Assembly (NCBI RefSeq): GCF_900166595.1
Contig: NZ_LT745763.1
Coordinates: 3,223,333 to 3,287,332, forward strand
Length of the DNA: 64,000 nucleotides
Reading direction: 5' to 3'
Source: Virgibacillus dokdonensis
Lineage (GTDB): Bacteria; Bacillota; Bacilli; Bacillales; Amphibacillaceae
Shown here: piece by piece, positions 29,677 to 40,155 of the stretch
Layout: every line of letters starts with the position of its first letter
Numbering within the stretch: position 1 is the stretch's first letter
The notes under the pieces: generated by a model
Databases searched by the model: none
Told to the model about the DNA's origin: nothing
The model's input: the letters and a program-made list of their open reading frames with translations, nothing else
Program-made: the position numbers and the translations under genes

Positions 29677-30159
29677 GAGCGCTTTTCCAGACGAACAGGA
29701 GCATTTCTCCGCACGGGGCGAGCGACTTTTACACGTACGCGAGCGTTTCTCTACACGGGGCAGCGCTTTTTACACGTACGCGAGCGTTTCTCCGCACGAG
29801 GCGAGCGACTTTTACACGTATGCGAGCGTTTTTCCGCACGGGGCGAGCGACTTTTACACGTACGCGAGCGTTTCTCCGCACGGGGCAGCGCTTTTACACG
29901 TACGCGAGCGTTTCTCCGCACGGGGCCGAGCGACTTTTACACGTATGCGAGCGTTTCTCCGCACGGGGCGAGCGACTTTTACACGTACGCGAGCGTTTCT
30001 CCTCACGAGGTGAGCGACTTTTACACGTACGCGAGCATTTCTCCGCACGGGGCGAGCGACTTTTACACGTACGCGAGCCATTTTTCGCACGAGGTGAGCG
30101 ACTTTCACACGTACGCGAGCGTTTTTCTGCGCGGAACGAGCTACTTTCCGAAAAACGTT
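29677..30159 (+). repeat. GAGCG-anchored 21-bp tandem array, locus 2 (about 23 units)
   Basis: It alternates units GAGCG-TTTCTCCGCACGGGG and GAGCG-ACTTTTACACGTACG, mostly 21 bp, a few losing the leading G or GA. The frames it opens on both strands (about 90-120 codons) are artefacts of the period. It lies between the NERD gene start and the TauE-like gene stop. Confidence 0.9.
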
Positions 30160-30187
30160 TAGACAAATTAACCTAAGCTTAACAATA

Positions 30188-30979
30188 TCACACCAATTCA
30201 ACCACAATATTATAAATGGTAATTAAAATAATGATTAACAGCGTTATATTAAAAATGCGTTCTACAACACTTGTGGATATTTTTTTGACAAAACTACTTC
30301 CAATCATTCCGCCAAGAATTCCACCAGGAACCATAAACCAAATCATGGATAAATCATAAGGCGCAAATCCAGTCGAAGTTGCGACTAAAATGAGCGAAGA
30401 TAGTTGCGAGAAAAAGATAATAAATATGGAATTAATACTGGCATCCTTTGTATTCATAGAAAAAATGTATACTAATAGCGCAACATTTAAAGGTCCTCCG
30501 CCAATGCCTAAAAAAGCAGATAATAAACCAAGAATAAGCCCAACGAATAATATGAGGGCACGGTTTTGCACGTGGTACGTTTTAATTCGATGATTATACT
30601 TCATAAAAATAAAGATAATGATTAATAAGATAGCTAATAGTATAGATTGAATAATACCAATAACCGTAGATAAGCCTGAATGGACAACGAAATAATTAAA
30701 AATGCCTTTTCCAATAAAACCGCCTGCAATCGAGCCAATTGCAATGAATAAACTATTTCTCCAATTAATATGCAAACTAGAATTTCGCGCTTCGACCAAG
30801 GAAACGACAGACATAGAAAAAACCGTTGCTGCAGAAAGTATGCCAATCGTCGATAAATCGTAATGCCCTAACATATCTAATAAAGGCTTAATAATAACTC
30901 CCCCGCCTAAGCCAGCCATTGCTCCAGCGGTACAGGCGATCAACCCTATCAAGAAGTAAATTATAAAAATAATCATCAT
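30188..30979 (-). CDS. TauE/SafE-family sulfite/anion exporter
   Basis: 263 residues with about eight hydrophobic helices and the duplicated TauE/SafE glycine-rich motifs (GAMAGLGGGVIIKPLLDMLG near the start and SAFLGIGGGPLNVALLVYI in the second half). Members move sulfite, sulfoacetate or other organic anions across the cytoplasmic membrane. There are no sulfur genes nearby, so the substrate is open. Its 3' end abuts a GAGCG array. Confidence 0.88.
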   Translation of the reverse strand: MMIIFIIYFLIGLIACTAGAMAGLGGGVIIKPLLDMLGHYDLSTIGILSAATVFSMSVVSLVEARNSSLHINWRNSLFIAIGSIAGGFIGKGIFNYFVVHSGLSTVIGIIQSILLAILLIIIFIFMKYNHRIKTYHVQNRALILFVGLILGLLSAFLGIGGGPLNVALLVYIFSMNTKDASINSIFIIFFSQLSSLILVATSTGFAPYDLSMIWFMVPGGILGGMIGSSFVKKISTSVVERIFNITLLIIILITIYNIVVELV

Positions 30980-30984
30980 CTCAC

Positions 30985-31960
30985 TTTCTAAGTTGTGGAT
31001 CAGTAGCTAATTATGTTAAGTTGTACATGAAACCGTAAGGAAAACTTGGCTTATCGCCAATTCTTTATAATGAAAGCCGTCCGTTTTTGGTCTCTGCAAA
31101 AATCCTCAATACCATATAGAGTATATAATTATCCAATAAAACTCCATTCTATTGGGCTTATTGAATGAAAGTCCATTGTTTTTCTTAACGATAAACCCGG
31201 AAATTGTATAAAAAACTCGCCTTCAAGTTCTTCCCTATTAGATGATGACTCTTCTAAAACTATATAGTGTAATGTAAATCTATAAAAGAAAGCTTCCATC
31301 AACACGATTTTCTCTCATCCCCGCCAATTGTTTCGTACTTCAATGTATAACCTAAAAAGGGCGTAGGTGCTGCTATCTTCCAATTAGCTTTACTCACATC
31401 TACTGACATCTTACAGTAGAGAAACTTCAATGCATAAGTGTTATGATTAGGACATTAGTCAACTCTGTAATCCTCCACTTGACCTCTTTAATACGTAAAG
31501 CGCCAATATACAGTACCTCATTTCGGCATCCATACGCCATCTTTTATTTTAGCACAAAAACATAAAAATCTTATGAAGGCTGTTTGAACAGAGCACATTT
31601 TTACCCTTTTTTGTTTCTTCATGATCAGGTTATCGTTATAATATGAACGAAAAGGGGGCTATTTTGCAAAAGAAGTTGCTGTCTAGTTGCCACACTCGGC
31701 TGAGAGGACATGAAGTGCGTATTTTTAAAAAATTGCCTTAGCCAAATCAAATCTTTATGGATTTGTAGTTTTCTTATACTATAGTGCAAAAAAGAAATAA
31801 TAAAGCGTGACATTAGCGAAGAAATGAAATGATACAAGTAACTGCTGTGCATCCTTTTTCCACTCAGCAGCCAATACTAGCAAAAGTAATTGGTGTGGTG
31901 ACCTTTTTAGTAACCGTCTAATGAAATGAAGAGCTTCTTCCTATTAAAAGTTAAACTTAC
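30985..31960. other. Gene-poor stretch upstream of yjbQ
   Basis: No gene with both a ribosome binding site and family resemblance is visible. A segment at 31038-31085 (AAAACTTGGCTTATCGCC ... AAAGCCGT) resembles 43890-43935, suggesting a small dispersed repeat. A GGCTGAGAGG at about 31700 is reminiscent of a TPP element but lacks its other half. Confidence 0.5.
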
Positions 31961-31980
31961 ATGCAGAAAGGATGTTTACT

Positions 31981-32382
31981 TTGCAAAAAATATTTACACT
32001 TACAACGCATCGTCATACTGATATGATCGATATTACAACCGAGCTGGAACAATGGATTCATGAATTAAAGGTTACTAACGGAATCATGGTTGTATCTTCC
32101 TTACATACAACTGCGGGAATTACGGTGAACGAAAATGCTGATCCCGATGTGAAAACAGACATGCTTATGCGATTAGAGGAAATTTATCCTTGGAAACATG
32201 CGGAGGATCGGCATATGGAAGGCAATACTGCTGCACATTTAAAAACAAGTACGGTTGGCCATGCGCAAACGCTCATTATCCAAAACGGTAAGCTGGTATT
32301 AGGTACATGGCAAGGTGTTTACTTTTGTGAATTTGATGGTCCACGAAAGCGAAAATTTCATGCTATGGTGATTCCAGAATAA
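31981..32382 (+). CDS. YjbQ/UPF0047-family protein
   Basis: About 133 residues if started at the TTG at 31981, which has AAAGG nine bases upstream; the ATG at 31972 touches that site and is too close. The family signature is [20 protein letters not shown], with HTTA and the conserved [11 protein letters not shown] and [15 protein letters not shown]. Members form small beta-rich trimers with conserved His residues. Some have weak thiamine-phosphate synthase activity in vitro, but the physiological role is uncertain. It is a single-gene unit. Confidence 0.9.
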   Translation: MQKIFTLTTHRHTDMIDITTELEQWIHELKVTNGIMVVSSLHTTAGITVNENADPDVKTDMLMRLEEIYPWKHAEDRHMEGNTAAHLKTSTVGHAQTLIIQNGKLVLGTWQGVYFCEFDGPRKRKFHAMVIPE

Positions 32383-32470
32383 AAAAAGATTTGAGAGAAG
32401 CTTTTAATGTCGATCATAAAATAACTTGTCACACGCTTGAAGCAATGCAGTTTTATCCCAACACATTCAA

Positions 32471-32516
32471 GAGAACTTGTCCACATGGTTTTTAAGAGGA
32501 CAAGTCCCTCTTTTTA
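32471..32516 (+). terminator. Candidate terminator downstream of yjbQ
   Basis: The arms ACTTGTCC and GGACAAGT surround a 15-base loop, followed by CCCTCTTTTT. It is about 90 bases past the yjbQ stop. Confidence 0.6.
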
Positions 32517-32805
32517 ATGCGTTGGATAAACTTGATCCAATAAGCCGTTATGATACTGTCATTTCGCTTATCCAATAGCTTTTTTCAATAGATGAGACAA
32601 GAAATGGTTCCTATTATCAAACTGCATACTAGGAGCTATTTTTCAATTACATAAAAAGGCATGCATCCAGTTGCTAAGTAGTCCTTCTTCGTTCTTTTCC
32701 AAAGCCATTTAAAAAAACTTAGCTATCAAAGCCTTGATATCGACAGAATTCCATCGTTTTGCTTATACTATTAAACCGTAAAAAGTTTGCTAGAGTACAT
32801 AAAAG

Positions 32806-33999
32806 CTAGCTTCTTTCCCTTTTCACTGATCGTAAGGGGAATAAACTTCCTACGAATGCAATCGCAGCGGCAGCTAGAAATAATTTGTCAAAGCCGAAAA
32901 CTGCTATTGTCGCTACACTACTAAAAACCAGCAAATCACAAACCGAATCAATAATGGATAGCAATGAGATCGTTGTTGCTCTTACCTTCGAAGGAATCAT
33001 ATCGTTGGCTAATTGCGCATATACCGGGTAGCGTACAGCACCAACAAATCGAAGCAAAACCATAATAAGGAGCAAGATCCAAAGGTTTTCACGGTAGAAA
33101 GCTGCTAATAACAATCCGAATACGGCAAGAGCACCCGTTATATATAAAAATAGAATTCGAGAAATGCGAGTTGTCATCCACCCAATAGACCGAGAAACGA
33201 AAAAGCTAAATATGGAAAGCCCTGCAAGCGAAAAACCAATAAAATAGACAGGTAAACCGGCGTCTAGAAGTAATTTGTCACTAAAGTTATCAAAAATTGC
33301 TACAGATGGGATAAATACCAGTGTGATATTTAAAAACATCCATAACAGCTGGGGTGCTTTTTTTATTACTAGCATCCCTTCTTTCACTTGTTTAAAAGGA
33401 TTTTCGCGATAGCTCCCATGTTCTGGTGGATTTTTTGCAAAAATTAACAATACAATTTGCATGCTTTGAAAAAACACACCTAATGCAATAAGCATGATAA
33501 ATTGTTCATCCGTCAAATCTTGAGCTATAATAGCGCCTAGTATTAATACAATAACCATGACCATAAATTGCGCGGATTGGATAATTCCAAGTGCTTTATC
33601 GAGCATATTTTCTTCATTTGATTCTTTTAAAGATTCATAGATAAAAGCTTCATCAGCACCACTAAAAAACGTTACACTGAATCCACTTAAAAGGCTACTA
33701 ATGACGAATACCCACGGGTCGTATGCCCAAATTAACATTGCGTGACTGATAATACCTAGAAATGCTCCAATCATAAACGACAATTTAGCACCATATCGAT
33801 CCGCAAACATACCTGTTGGAATTTCACCAATTAATACACCAGTACTCCAAAAGAGCAATAACCATAAAATAGATGCTTCATCCAGTCCCCGTGAAAAATA
33901 AAATAATGCTAAGACTGGTTGAATAAATCGAACACTGCCAAATAATTCCGCCCAAAATAACACACGAATGTTGCGTGAAGCTAATGTACCTTGTTTCAA
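32806..33999 (-). CDS. MFS transporter
   Basis: 397 residues with about twelve hydrophobic helices. The loop between helices 2 and 3 has the MFS signature GEIPTGMFADRYGAKLSF (D-R-x-G). The last helices (MIPSKVRATTISLLSIIDS) fit drug or metabolite efflux members. Neither the substrate nor a regulator is evident nearby. AGGAGG precedes the ATG. Confidence 0.88.
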   Translation of the reverse strand: MKQGTLASRNIRVLFWAELFGSVRFIQPVLALFYFSRGLDEASILWLLLFWSTGVLIGEIPTGMFADRYGAKLSFMIGAFLGIISHAMLIWAYDPWVFVISSLLSGFSVTFFSGADEAFIYESLKESNEENMLDKALGIIQSAQFMVMVIVLILGAIIAQDLTDEQFIMLIALGVFFQSMQIVLLIFAKNPPEHGSYRENPFKQVKEGMLVIKKAPQLLWMFLNITLVFIPSVAIFDNFSDKLLLDAGLPVYFIGFSLAGLSIFSFFVSRSIGWMTTRISRILFLYITGALAVFGLLLAAFYRENLWILLLIMVLLRFVGAVRYPVYAQLANDMIPSKVRATTISLLSIIDSVCDLLVFSSVATIAVFGFDKLFLAAAAIAFVGSLFPLRSVKRERS

Positions 34000-34188
34000 T
34001 GTTTTATCCTCCTGCTTCCTGTTTATTCCGCTATAAACAAGCAGGAGTGAACAACGATGGAATTTTTAATTAACTCTGCTTACCCATTCTTTAGCTATGC
34101 TATACAAAAACGCCATATATCCGTATTGAAATGACCTACAACTGAAAATAAAAAGCATTTTTAAGCGTATTTTAAATAAAAAAATCGC

Positions 34189-34320
34189 TTAACGCTTGAC
34201 TCCTTCCCTAAGAATCACGGACATTTTTGTAGAAAGCATGCTGGGTAATCCGTTATTTTTCTTATCCGAACTTTTCACCCCTACTTGTTGGTTTGAGAAA
34301 AATCGTTTGTTTTTTTGCAC
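34189..34320 (-). CDS. Possible 43-residue basic small protein, GTG start
   Basis: TTAGGAGG lies 8 bases before a GTG at 34320. The frame reads QKNKRFFSNQQVGVKSSDKK and on through NNGLPSMLSTKMSVILREGVKR to a TAA at 34189-34191. It is basic, soluble and has no cysteine. The strong ribosome binding site is the main support. I do not recognise a family. It lies alone between the MFS and SASP genes. Confidence 0.5.
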   Translation of the reverse strand: MQKNKRFFSNQQVGVKSSDKKNNGLPSMLSTKMSVILREGVKR

Positions 34321-34607
34321 GTTAATTACCTCCTAACAAAATATATACTTTAATTATACAGAAGTGGATCAAATAGAAAAGACTTACATTTATAAAATAT
34401 AGAAAAATGCCTTTATAATTTAATACAGGTTAAACATCAAAAAATGTTTTTTAAATACAACTATCCAAAAATCACAATACGATGTAGTTTTATTAAATAT
34501 CCGCATAATAATATGTAGTGCAAAAATAAGCGACCTTTTTGCGTGAGAACCAAGACAAGATCTTCTATATTTAAGGGAGCGGGCAAATGCTCGCTCCCTT
34601 TCGTTTA

Positions 34608-34808
34608 CTACTTCTGTCTATTTGCGAGATCTTGTTCAGCCATTTTTATCATACGCTTCACCATCTCGCCACCCACGGAACCATTTTCTCTTGCAGTAGT
34701 ATCAGCTCCAAGATCGACATTAAATTCATTAGCGATCTCATACTTTAGGGAGTCGACTGCTTTTTCTGCACCTGGCACTTCTAACTGATTACGGTTTCGT
34801 CGAGCCAT
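34608..34808 (-). CDS. Alpha/beta-type small acid-soluble spore protein
   Basis: 66 residues from the ATG at 34808 (GGAG 8 bases upstream). The family signatures are [20 protein letters not shown], with the GPR protease site region around E-IANEF, and [19 protein letters not shown]. These proteins coat spore DNA into an A-like form, protecting it from UV and heat. The gene is strong evidence that the organism forms endospores. It is slightly shorter than classic SspA/B but complete. Confidence 0.95.
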   Translation of the reverse strand: MARRNRNQLEVPGAEKAVDSLKYEIANEFNVDLGADTTARENGSVGGEMVKRMIKMAEQDLANRQK

Positions 34809-34860
34809 CGGAAACACTCCTAATGGGAAAAGTAGTAGAACAGCAAATACTGTTCAATAA

Positions 34861-34890
34861 TAGTGTGCGTACGTTCAGATGGTACATACA
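34861..34890 (-). promoter_or_regulatory. Candidate sigma-G/F-type promoter of the SASP gene
   Basis: The minus strand has TGTATG (34885-34890), 17 bases, then CACACTA (34861-34867), close to the forespore consensus (-10 CATnnTA). It lies about 55 bases before the start codon, and SASP genes are known sigma-G targets. Confidence 0.45.
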
Positions 34891-34899
34891 TGGCAATAT

Positions 34900-35380
34900 A
34901 AGGTTGCATAATTATGTGACAATGCATTATCGCTATATGATAATAGACAACCCTACGCTCACATTCCACAGACCTCTTTTACGAATACAAAGCAAGTAAC
35001 ATCTTGATTCCATATAAGTAAAACAGTACAAGCCGAACAGATTTCTACTTTTATGAGCGCTACCATTAATACTGAGCCAGTATGCTTCTATTTTTGATCC
35101 ATAGTTATCTATGCAACACGTATTAATTATTAGTACAAGTTGAGCAACATTGATTTATGCCACGCAAATTTCTTACCTCCGTGCGTCCTGTTACCATCGA
35201 CGGATGGTTCTTGCTCTATGCCGAAACACTTTTATACCTTTGGCTTCGATTTCCCTCCAAAGCAAGCATGCATTTCTTTGCCTACATCATTCTTTATTGC
35301 AACAAAATTGGTTTTCCACCCGCATAGCAGGTGATTTTCTGTTTCGCACGCTGTTGCGAGCTCAACGGACTAAAGTCATA
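34900..35380. other. Intergenic stretch without clear gene
   Basis: Two short overlapping rightward frames (35140-35410) have no ribosome binding site and no family resemblance. I see no other structure until the csp terminator. Confidence 0.5.
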
Positions 35381-35382
35381 AG

Positions 35383-35418
35383 AAAAAAGCTTATCTCTTA
35401 TTTGAGATAAGCTTTTTT
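35383..35418 (-). terminator. Intrinsic terminator of csp gene
   Basis: The arms AAAAAAGCTTATCTC and GAGATAAGCTTTTTT are perfect complements around a six-base loop, ten bases after the csp stop, with A/T runs on both sides. Confidence 0.9.
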
Positions 35419-35427
35419 AATTATCTA

Positions 35428-35625
35428 TTATAGACGAGTTACGTTAGCTGCTTGTGGTCCGCGGTTTCCTTCTACGATTTCAAATTCAACGTCTTGACCT
35501 TCTTCAAGAGTTTTGAAACCTTCAGCTTGAATAGCTGAGAAGTGAACAAATACGTCGTCTCCGTCTTCACGCTCGATGAAACCAAATCCTTTTTCTGCAT
35601 TAAACCATTTTACTTTACCAGTCAT
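35428..35625 (-). CDS. Cold-shock protein (CspB/CspD-like)
   Basis: 65 residues from the ATG at 35625, with AAGGAGG eight bases upstream; the seven extra residues of the longer frame are not family-like. RNP1 is KGFGFIERE and RNP2 is VFVHFSAI, on a single OB-fold. It binds single-stranded nucleic acid and melts RNA structure. The upstream region to about 35720 is an AT-rich leader, as is usual for csp genes. Confidence 0.96.
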   Translation of the reverse strand: MTGKVKWFNAEKGFGFIEREDGDDVFVHFSAIQAEGFKTLEEGQDVEFEIVEGNRGPQAANVTRL

Positions 35626-35719
35626 TAAAATGACCTCCTTATTCAAATATCGTGCAAAGTAATTGAATCATGAATACTTTTACACCACTTTGATAAAGAG
35701 ATCGTAAAGTATTATATCC

Positions 35720-36390
35720 AAACTTCAATTTCCTTTTGCACCTTTAACTTTACCCTTTTCTGAAACAAAATGCAAGTGTATACATCTAAAATTTGTAATA
35801 TTTTTTTCCATTGGTTAGTTTTTTTTGAAATTTCCCGCAAGAAAACCGTTTTTTAATACCTATTTCTGTGTTTAAATTCAACTGACCACAACTAAAGTTG
35901 CAAACGATAAAATCTTGAATGATTTAACGTTCGCATTCCATTTCTGTTATAAAATGCTTGTAATGATTAACCTACACTACCTAAACTTCATATCCATTGT
36001 AAAATTTTATTTCTTTGGGCTATATACTATTAGAATGCAAAACCAAAGCTTCTTATACAATGTTTTGCCGTTCCAGAAAAATCATGACGCTCTTTTTCCT
36101 TATAACTTCATTTTGTTCGCTGTTCTTTGTAATCTTTAAGAAGGTACGTACATATCAAAGTAGTAAATACCTCCACTTCATTGACGAATCATAGCCTTAC
36201 CTAACAATTTTAGGGTGCATAGAGCCATAAGTAAAATGTACTTATCTCTAAAGAACAACGTTTATTTTCTAGAATCATACTTAGCTTTCTTTACATTTTT
36301 AAAGGTAGGTATATCCGTTTGCTTGAGCATTAACATAACGTAACTTTCCATAGCGAATGCATCATTTTGCTTATACTATAAAGCCCGATA
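35720..36390. other. Intergenic stretch between csp and copZ
   Basis: No supported gene. A rightward frame at 35915-36139 lacks a ribosome binding site and is very Phe/Leu-rich, typical of AT-rich noncoding DNA. Confidence 0.5.
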
Positions 36391-36394
36391 ATCA

Positions 36395-36427
36395 AAAAGC
36401 ACTGTCAAAATAGATGACAGTGCTTTT
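36395..36427 (-). terminator. Intrinsic terminator after copZ
   Basis: The arms AAAGCACTGTCA and TGACAGTGCTTT pair perfectly around a short loop and are followed by A/T runs on both strands. It ends the copper transcript. Confidence 0.85.
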
Positions 36428-36439
36428 AATGAGCCTTAT

Positions 36440-36646
36440 TTATACAACAACATCATAACCTTGTTCTTCAACTGCTTCCCGCAATGCTTGAATGTTCGTT
36501 TGTGCATCATCATAAGTTACATCCACTTTTCCTGTATTTAAATGCACTTCTACTACTGTCACACCTGGTAATGCTTCGAGTGCTCCTTTTACTGCTTTTT
36601 CGCAATGACCACAAGTCATTCCTTTTACATCTAAAGTTGTTTGCAT
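36440..36646 (-). CDS. copZ: Copper chaperone CopZ
   Basis: 68 residues, one heavy-metal-associated domain with the Cu(I) site GMTCGHC. It carries Cu(I) in the cytosol to the ATPase CopA and to CsoR. AAAGGAG lies eight bases before the ATG. It follows copA by 135 bp on the same strand, the usual copA-copZ order. Length and fold are normal for the family. Confidence 0.95.
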   Translation of the reverse strand: MQTTLDVKGMTCGHCEKAVKGALEALPGVTVVEVHLNTGKVDVTYDDAQTNIQALREAVEEQGYDVVV

Positions 36647-36780
36647 ATCGCAAATCTCCTTTCATTCATTTTAATTTTTCTTCAACAAGCCCGATAAAAC
36701 AAAGCTTTCACTATAGCGTTTAATCAGCTCTTGTTGAAATATTTATAGATAAAAGCTAATCCGGGAATGTATCTATCTCC

Positions 36781-39165
36781 CTATAGCTTTACCCGCTTTA
36801 ATCGTAAGGAATTTGATACGACACTTACGGAGCTAAATGCCATTGCCGCACCTGCAATCCAAGGTGCAAGCAAGCCAACTGCTGCAATTGGAATTCCTAC
36901 TGTGTTATAAGCAAAAGCCCAAAATAAGTTTTGGCGAATATTTTTTATCGTTGCATGACTTGCTTTAATCGCCTTTGGAATCAATAATAATTCGCCACCT
37001 AAAATAGTTACATCAGCAGCTTCTATTGCCACTTCTGTACCTGTTCCAATTGCAATACCAATATCGGCAACAGCTAATGCTGGAGCATCATTAATACCAT
37101 CACCAACCATCGCTACATGCTTGCCCATTTCCTGTATCATTTTTACTTTATCCGCTTTTTCCTCTGGTAAAACTTGCGCAATAACATGATCGATACCAAC
37201 CTGCTTGGCGATTGCCTTAGCTGTTCGTTCATTATCGCCTGTTAGCATAATAACTTCAAGTCCTTCGTTTTGTAGCTGACTAATCGCTTCTTTCGCTGTT
37301 TCTTTCACCGTGTCCGCTACTGCGACAATTCCTGCAAATTGATCATCTACTGCGATTAACATGGCCGTTTTTCCATTTTCTTCAAAGGATTGCATAGCCG
37401 TTTCTTCCTGCTGATAAACAATGTTGTATTTTTCCATTAACGCCCTTGTTCCTACAAGAATCTTTTTTCCATTAATTTGAGCAGAAATACCGTGACCAGG
37501 TATTGCTTGAAATTCATCCGTATCGAATAACTCCAAGCCCTTTTCTGTTGCCCCAGCAACAATTGCTTCTGCTAGCGGATGTTCAGAACTTTTTTCCGCA
37601 CTTGCTACTAACTGTAGAACTTCATCTGTGCCCGTGAAATCCGTTATTTCTGGTTTCCCTTTTGTAATTGTTCCTGTTTTATCAAAAATAATAGCATCTA
37701 GTTGGTGTGTACGTTCTAAATGCTCACCACCTTTAAACAAAATCCCCTGTTCGGCAGCTTTACCAGTTCCGACCATAATCGATGTTGGTGTTGCTAAACC
37801 GAGTGCACAAGGGCATGCGATGACTAAAACAGCGATGGAGGTGACTAATGCCGACTCCAACTCCCCTGGTGTCACAAAAGCAATCCAAATAATAAATGTG
37901 AGCATTGCGATACTAACAACAATTGGTACAAAATAACCCGAAATAACATCTGCCAAACGTTGGATCGGCGCTTTTGAGCCTTGCGCGTCTTCCACTACTT
38001 TTACAATCGAAGCTAAAGCCGTATCTTTTCCTACCTTAGTCGCTTCCATTTCTATCGTTCCATTTTTATTCATCGTTGCACCAATTACTGTATCTTTTAA
38101 AGCTTTTTCCACTGGTAAAGATTCACCAGTAAGCATCGATTCATCCACAGCTGTATGTCCTCTAATAACAACACCGTCTACAGGTATTTTCTCTCCTGGT
38201 TTCACAATGAGGCGGTCACCGAGAACGACTTCTTCAACAGGTATCATTGTCTCTTCATTATTTCGAATGACACGTGCCTGTTTTGCTTGTAGATTCAATA
38301 ATTTAGAAATCGCCATCGTCGTTTTACTTTTCGCTTTTGTTTCTAAATACTTTCCAAACAGGATAAGCGTAATTAAAATTGCACTTGTTTCAAAATAAAG
38401 ATGTGGCATATAGCCAGGATTGCCAATCGTTTTTATTGCTTCATATAAACTATAAAAATAAGCAGCACTCGTTCCTAAAGCTACGAGTACATCCATATTG
38501 GCTGCTTTATTACGAAGATTTTTATATGCGCCGTCATAAAATTGCCAGCCAATAATAAATTGTACAGGTGTCGCCAAAGCAAATTGGAACCACGGATTCA
38601 TAAAAATACTTGGTAGGCTAAGTCCAAACAAATGATCAAGCATCGTTACCAAAAGAGGAATGGATAAAATAGCCGATATAATGAGTTTCGTTTTCATACG
38701 TTGGATTTGCTTTTCTTTATGGCTTTGCTTTTCTTCTTTATTTGCTTTTGGCTGGGCTTGATAACCTAATTTTTCAACTATGCCAATAAATTTTTCTTCG
38801 TCAATGAATGACGGTTGATATTCGATAACAGCTGTTTCATTAGCAAGATTTACTGTCGCATTCTCCACACCTTGTTGTTTGGACAATACTTTTTCAATCC
38901 GGTTCGAACATGCTGCGCAAGTCATACCTGTAATATCAAATTCAACTTTTTCCGTTTCCACACCATAGCCTAGCTTTTCAATTTTTTCCGTAATATCTTC
39001 TAGAGAAACTTTTTCCGGGTCGTAATCTAAGTTTGCTTTTTCCGTTGTTAAATTCACCTGTGCTTCAACACCGTCTACCTTATTCAGTACTTTTTCTATG
39101 CGACTGGAACAGGCCGCACAAGTCATACCAGTTACTCCAACTGTTACATGTTCTTTCTCTTGCAT
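36781..39165 (-). CDS. copA: Cu(I)-exporting P1B-type ATPase CopA
   Basis: 794 residues. There are two N-terminal metal-binding domains ([13 protein letters not shown] and [13 protein letters not shown], about residues 12 and 80), eight membrane helices, and the transport motif [11 protein letters not shown]. The actuator has [14 protein letters not shown]; the phosphorylation site is [15 protein letters not shown]; the hinge is [19 protein letters not shown]. It pumps Cu(I) out of the cell using ATP. It is the main effector of the csoR-copA-copZ locus. Confidence 0.97.
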   Translation of the reverse strand: MQEKEHVTVGVTGMTCAACSSRIEKVLNKVDGVEAQVNLTTEKANLDYDPEKVSLEDITEKIEKLGYGVETEKVEFDITGMTCAACSNRIEKVLSKQQGVENATVNLANETAVIEYQPSFIDEEKFIGIVEKLGYQAQPKANKEEKQSHKEKQIQRMKTKLIISAILSIPLLVTMLDHLFGLSLPSIFMNPWFQFALATPVQFIIGWQFYDGAYKNLRNKAANMDVLVALGTSAAYFYSLYEAIKTIGNPGYMPHLYFETSAILITLILFGKYLETKAKSKTTMAISKLLNLQAKQARVIRNNEETMIPVEEVVLGDRLIVKPGEKIPVDGVVIRGHTAVDESMLTGESLPVEKALKDTVIGATMNKNGTIEMEATKVGKDTALASIVKVVEDAQGSKAPIQRLADVISGYFVPIVVSIAMLTFIIWIAFVTPGELESALVTSIAVLVIACPCALGLATPTSIMVGTGKAAEQGILFKGGEHLERTHQLDAIIFDKTGTITKGKPEITDFTGTDEVLQLVASAEKSSEHPLAEAIVAGATEKGLELFDTDEFQAIPGHGISAQINGKKILVGTRALMEKYNIVYQQEETAMQSFEENGKTAMLIAVDDQFAGIVAVADTVKETAKEAISQLQNEGLEVIMLTGDNERTAKAIAKQVGIDHVIAQVLPEEKADKVKMIQEMGKHVAMVGDGINDAPALAVADIGIAIGTGTEVAIEAADVTILGGELLLIPKAIKASHATIKNIRQNLFWAFAYNTVGIPIAAVGLLAPWIAGAAMAFSSVSVVSNSLRLKRVKL

Positions 39166-39335
39166 TACCCTTCACCTCACTTATTGGCTCACACCTTTGG
39201 AAAACTGCTATCGATAAGTCTTTATAACGATAAAACACCGTCGTTTTACTACTATAAAGCTTAAAACACCTTAGATAATTTTGCCAAAAATACTACATAC
39301 CGGCTAAAAATTTTGCTTTCCAAAGTGAATATTTT

Positions 39336-39360
39336 TTAAAAGAGCACTTCTAGGAGTGCA
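39336..39360 (-). terminator. Candidate terminator after csoR
   Basis: The short arms GCACT and AGTGC (extended by C-TAG-A) are followed on the minus strand by CTCTTTT. It could partly separate csoR from copA transcription. Confidence 0.5.
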
Positions 39361-39368
39361 TGGTCTTT

Positions 39369-39671
39369 TTATTTGGACAATTGTTTTAGCACTTCCATTA
39401 ATTCATCAATCGCTTCTTCCCCTTGCCCTGAACGTACTGCATGTGATACACAATGCTTCGTATGCCTTTCCGCAATGGAAAAACCTACTTTTTTAAGCGC
39501 TGCATTAATAGCACTAATTTGGACTAAAATATCAATACAATATCTATCTTCTTCCACCATTTTCTGAACTCCCCGAACTTGACCTTCTACCCTTTTCAGC
39601 CGGTTCGTTATCGCGGATATTTCATCCTTTGTTCGTGGCGTTACAGGATGTTCTGGTTTTGACGTTGTCAT
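39369..39671 (-). CDS. csoR: Copper-sensing repressor CsoR
   Basis: 100 residues, the all-helical CsoR/RcnR fold. The Cu(I) ligands are Cys in DRYCIDILVQ, His and Cys in ERHTKHCVSHAV, giving the C-H-C triad of copper sensors rather than formaldehyde or nickel members. The N-terminal RLKRVEGQVRGVQKMVEEDR is typical. Apo-CsoR represses the cop genes; Cu(I) releases it. It is the first gene of the locus, about 200 bp before copA, with GGAG at a good distance. Confidence 0.95.
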   Translation of the reverse strand: MTTSKPEHPVTPRTKDEISAITNRLKRVEGQVRGVQKMVEEDRYCIDILVQISAINAALKKVGFSIAERHTKHCVSHAVRSGQGEEAIDELMEVLKQLSK

Positions 39672-39712
39672 CTATATCAACTCCATTTCTTATTTTTCGC
39701 TACTACACTTAT

Positions 39713-39741
39713 ACTATACCCCCCTATTGTATTTTATGCAA
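39713..39741 (-). promoter_or_regulatory. csoR promoter with CsoR-type operator between -35 and -10
   Basis: The minus strand has TTGCAT (39736-39741), a 17-base spacer, then TATAGT (39713-39718). The spacer contains TAGGGGGGTA, the G-run core seen in CsoR operators of Bacilli, placed so that bound repressor would block RNA polymerase. This fits autoregulation. Confidence 0.65.
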
Positions 39742-39957
39742 TATGTTTGCTTATGAAAAATATAAACTACTGGGAACTGAAGTGGAATTAATAGCCACCC
39801 CTTTTTTTGCAAGGAATTTTTAGAGGATGCAATGAGGTTTTAAAACGCTTCATAATTCATTTTATGATGCTTAAATATTTACATGTTCCATAGAAGGCGT
39901 GGTAACGAGAGCCACTAAGGTATTTAGTGACCTTGAAAAAACTTTTAAGAATAAAAA

Positions 39958-40155
39958 TGGGGCGCAGTTTAGCAACGTAGTGAATGGAACGAATCAACGA
40001 AAGACTTAGAAATCATGCCACTAAAATAGGGGTATGCCGATGTCGGGCGGCATACCCGTTTTTAGTGTCCTTCCTCTTAGTGGCGAACCGATGATGACTT
40101 ATCGCCGTGAAGTCGCCTAATTGCTAGGCGATGGAGACGTGGTTATTCGGTTATT
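39958..40155 (+). repeat. Dispersed structured repeat, copy 2
   Basis: It shares TGAATGGAACGAA, GATGATGACTTATCG and GTGAAGTCGCCTAATTG with the other copies. Its central hairpin (40017-40068) is the best formed: CACTAAAA / TTTTAGTG outside and GGGTATGCC / GGCATACCC inside. A second small hairpin is GCCTA / TAGGC at 40114-40128. No gene is seen. Confidence 0.75.

Noticed and set aside
29504..30207. Reading frames of 90-170 codons with TYASVSPHG-like repeats
   Set aside because: Same artefact in array 2; both strands and several frames are open at once.
31690..31720. Second TPP riboswitch
   Set aside because: GGCTGAGAGG is present but the ACCCTTTGAACCTG and TTAGC-GTAGGGA blocks are absent.
31625..31852. 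75-codon leftward frame
   Set aside because: His/Ser-rich chance frame without a ribosome binding site.
35140..35410. Two overlapping short rightward frames
   Set aside because: No start signals or family resemblance; likely chance.
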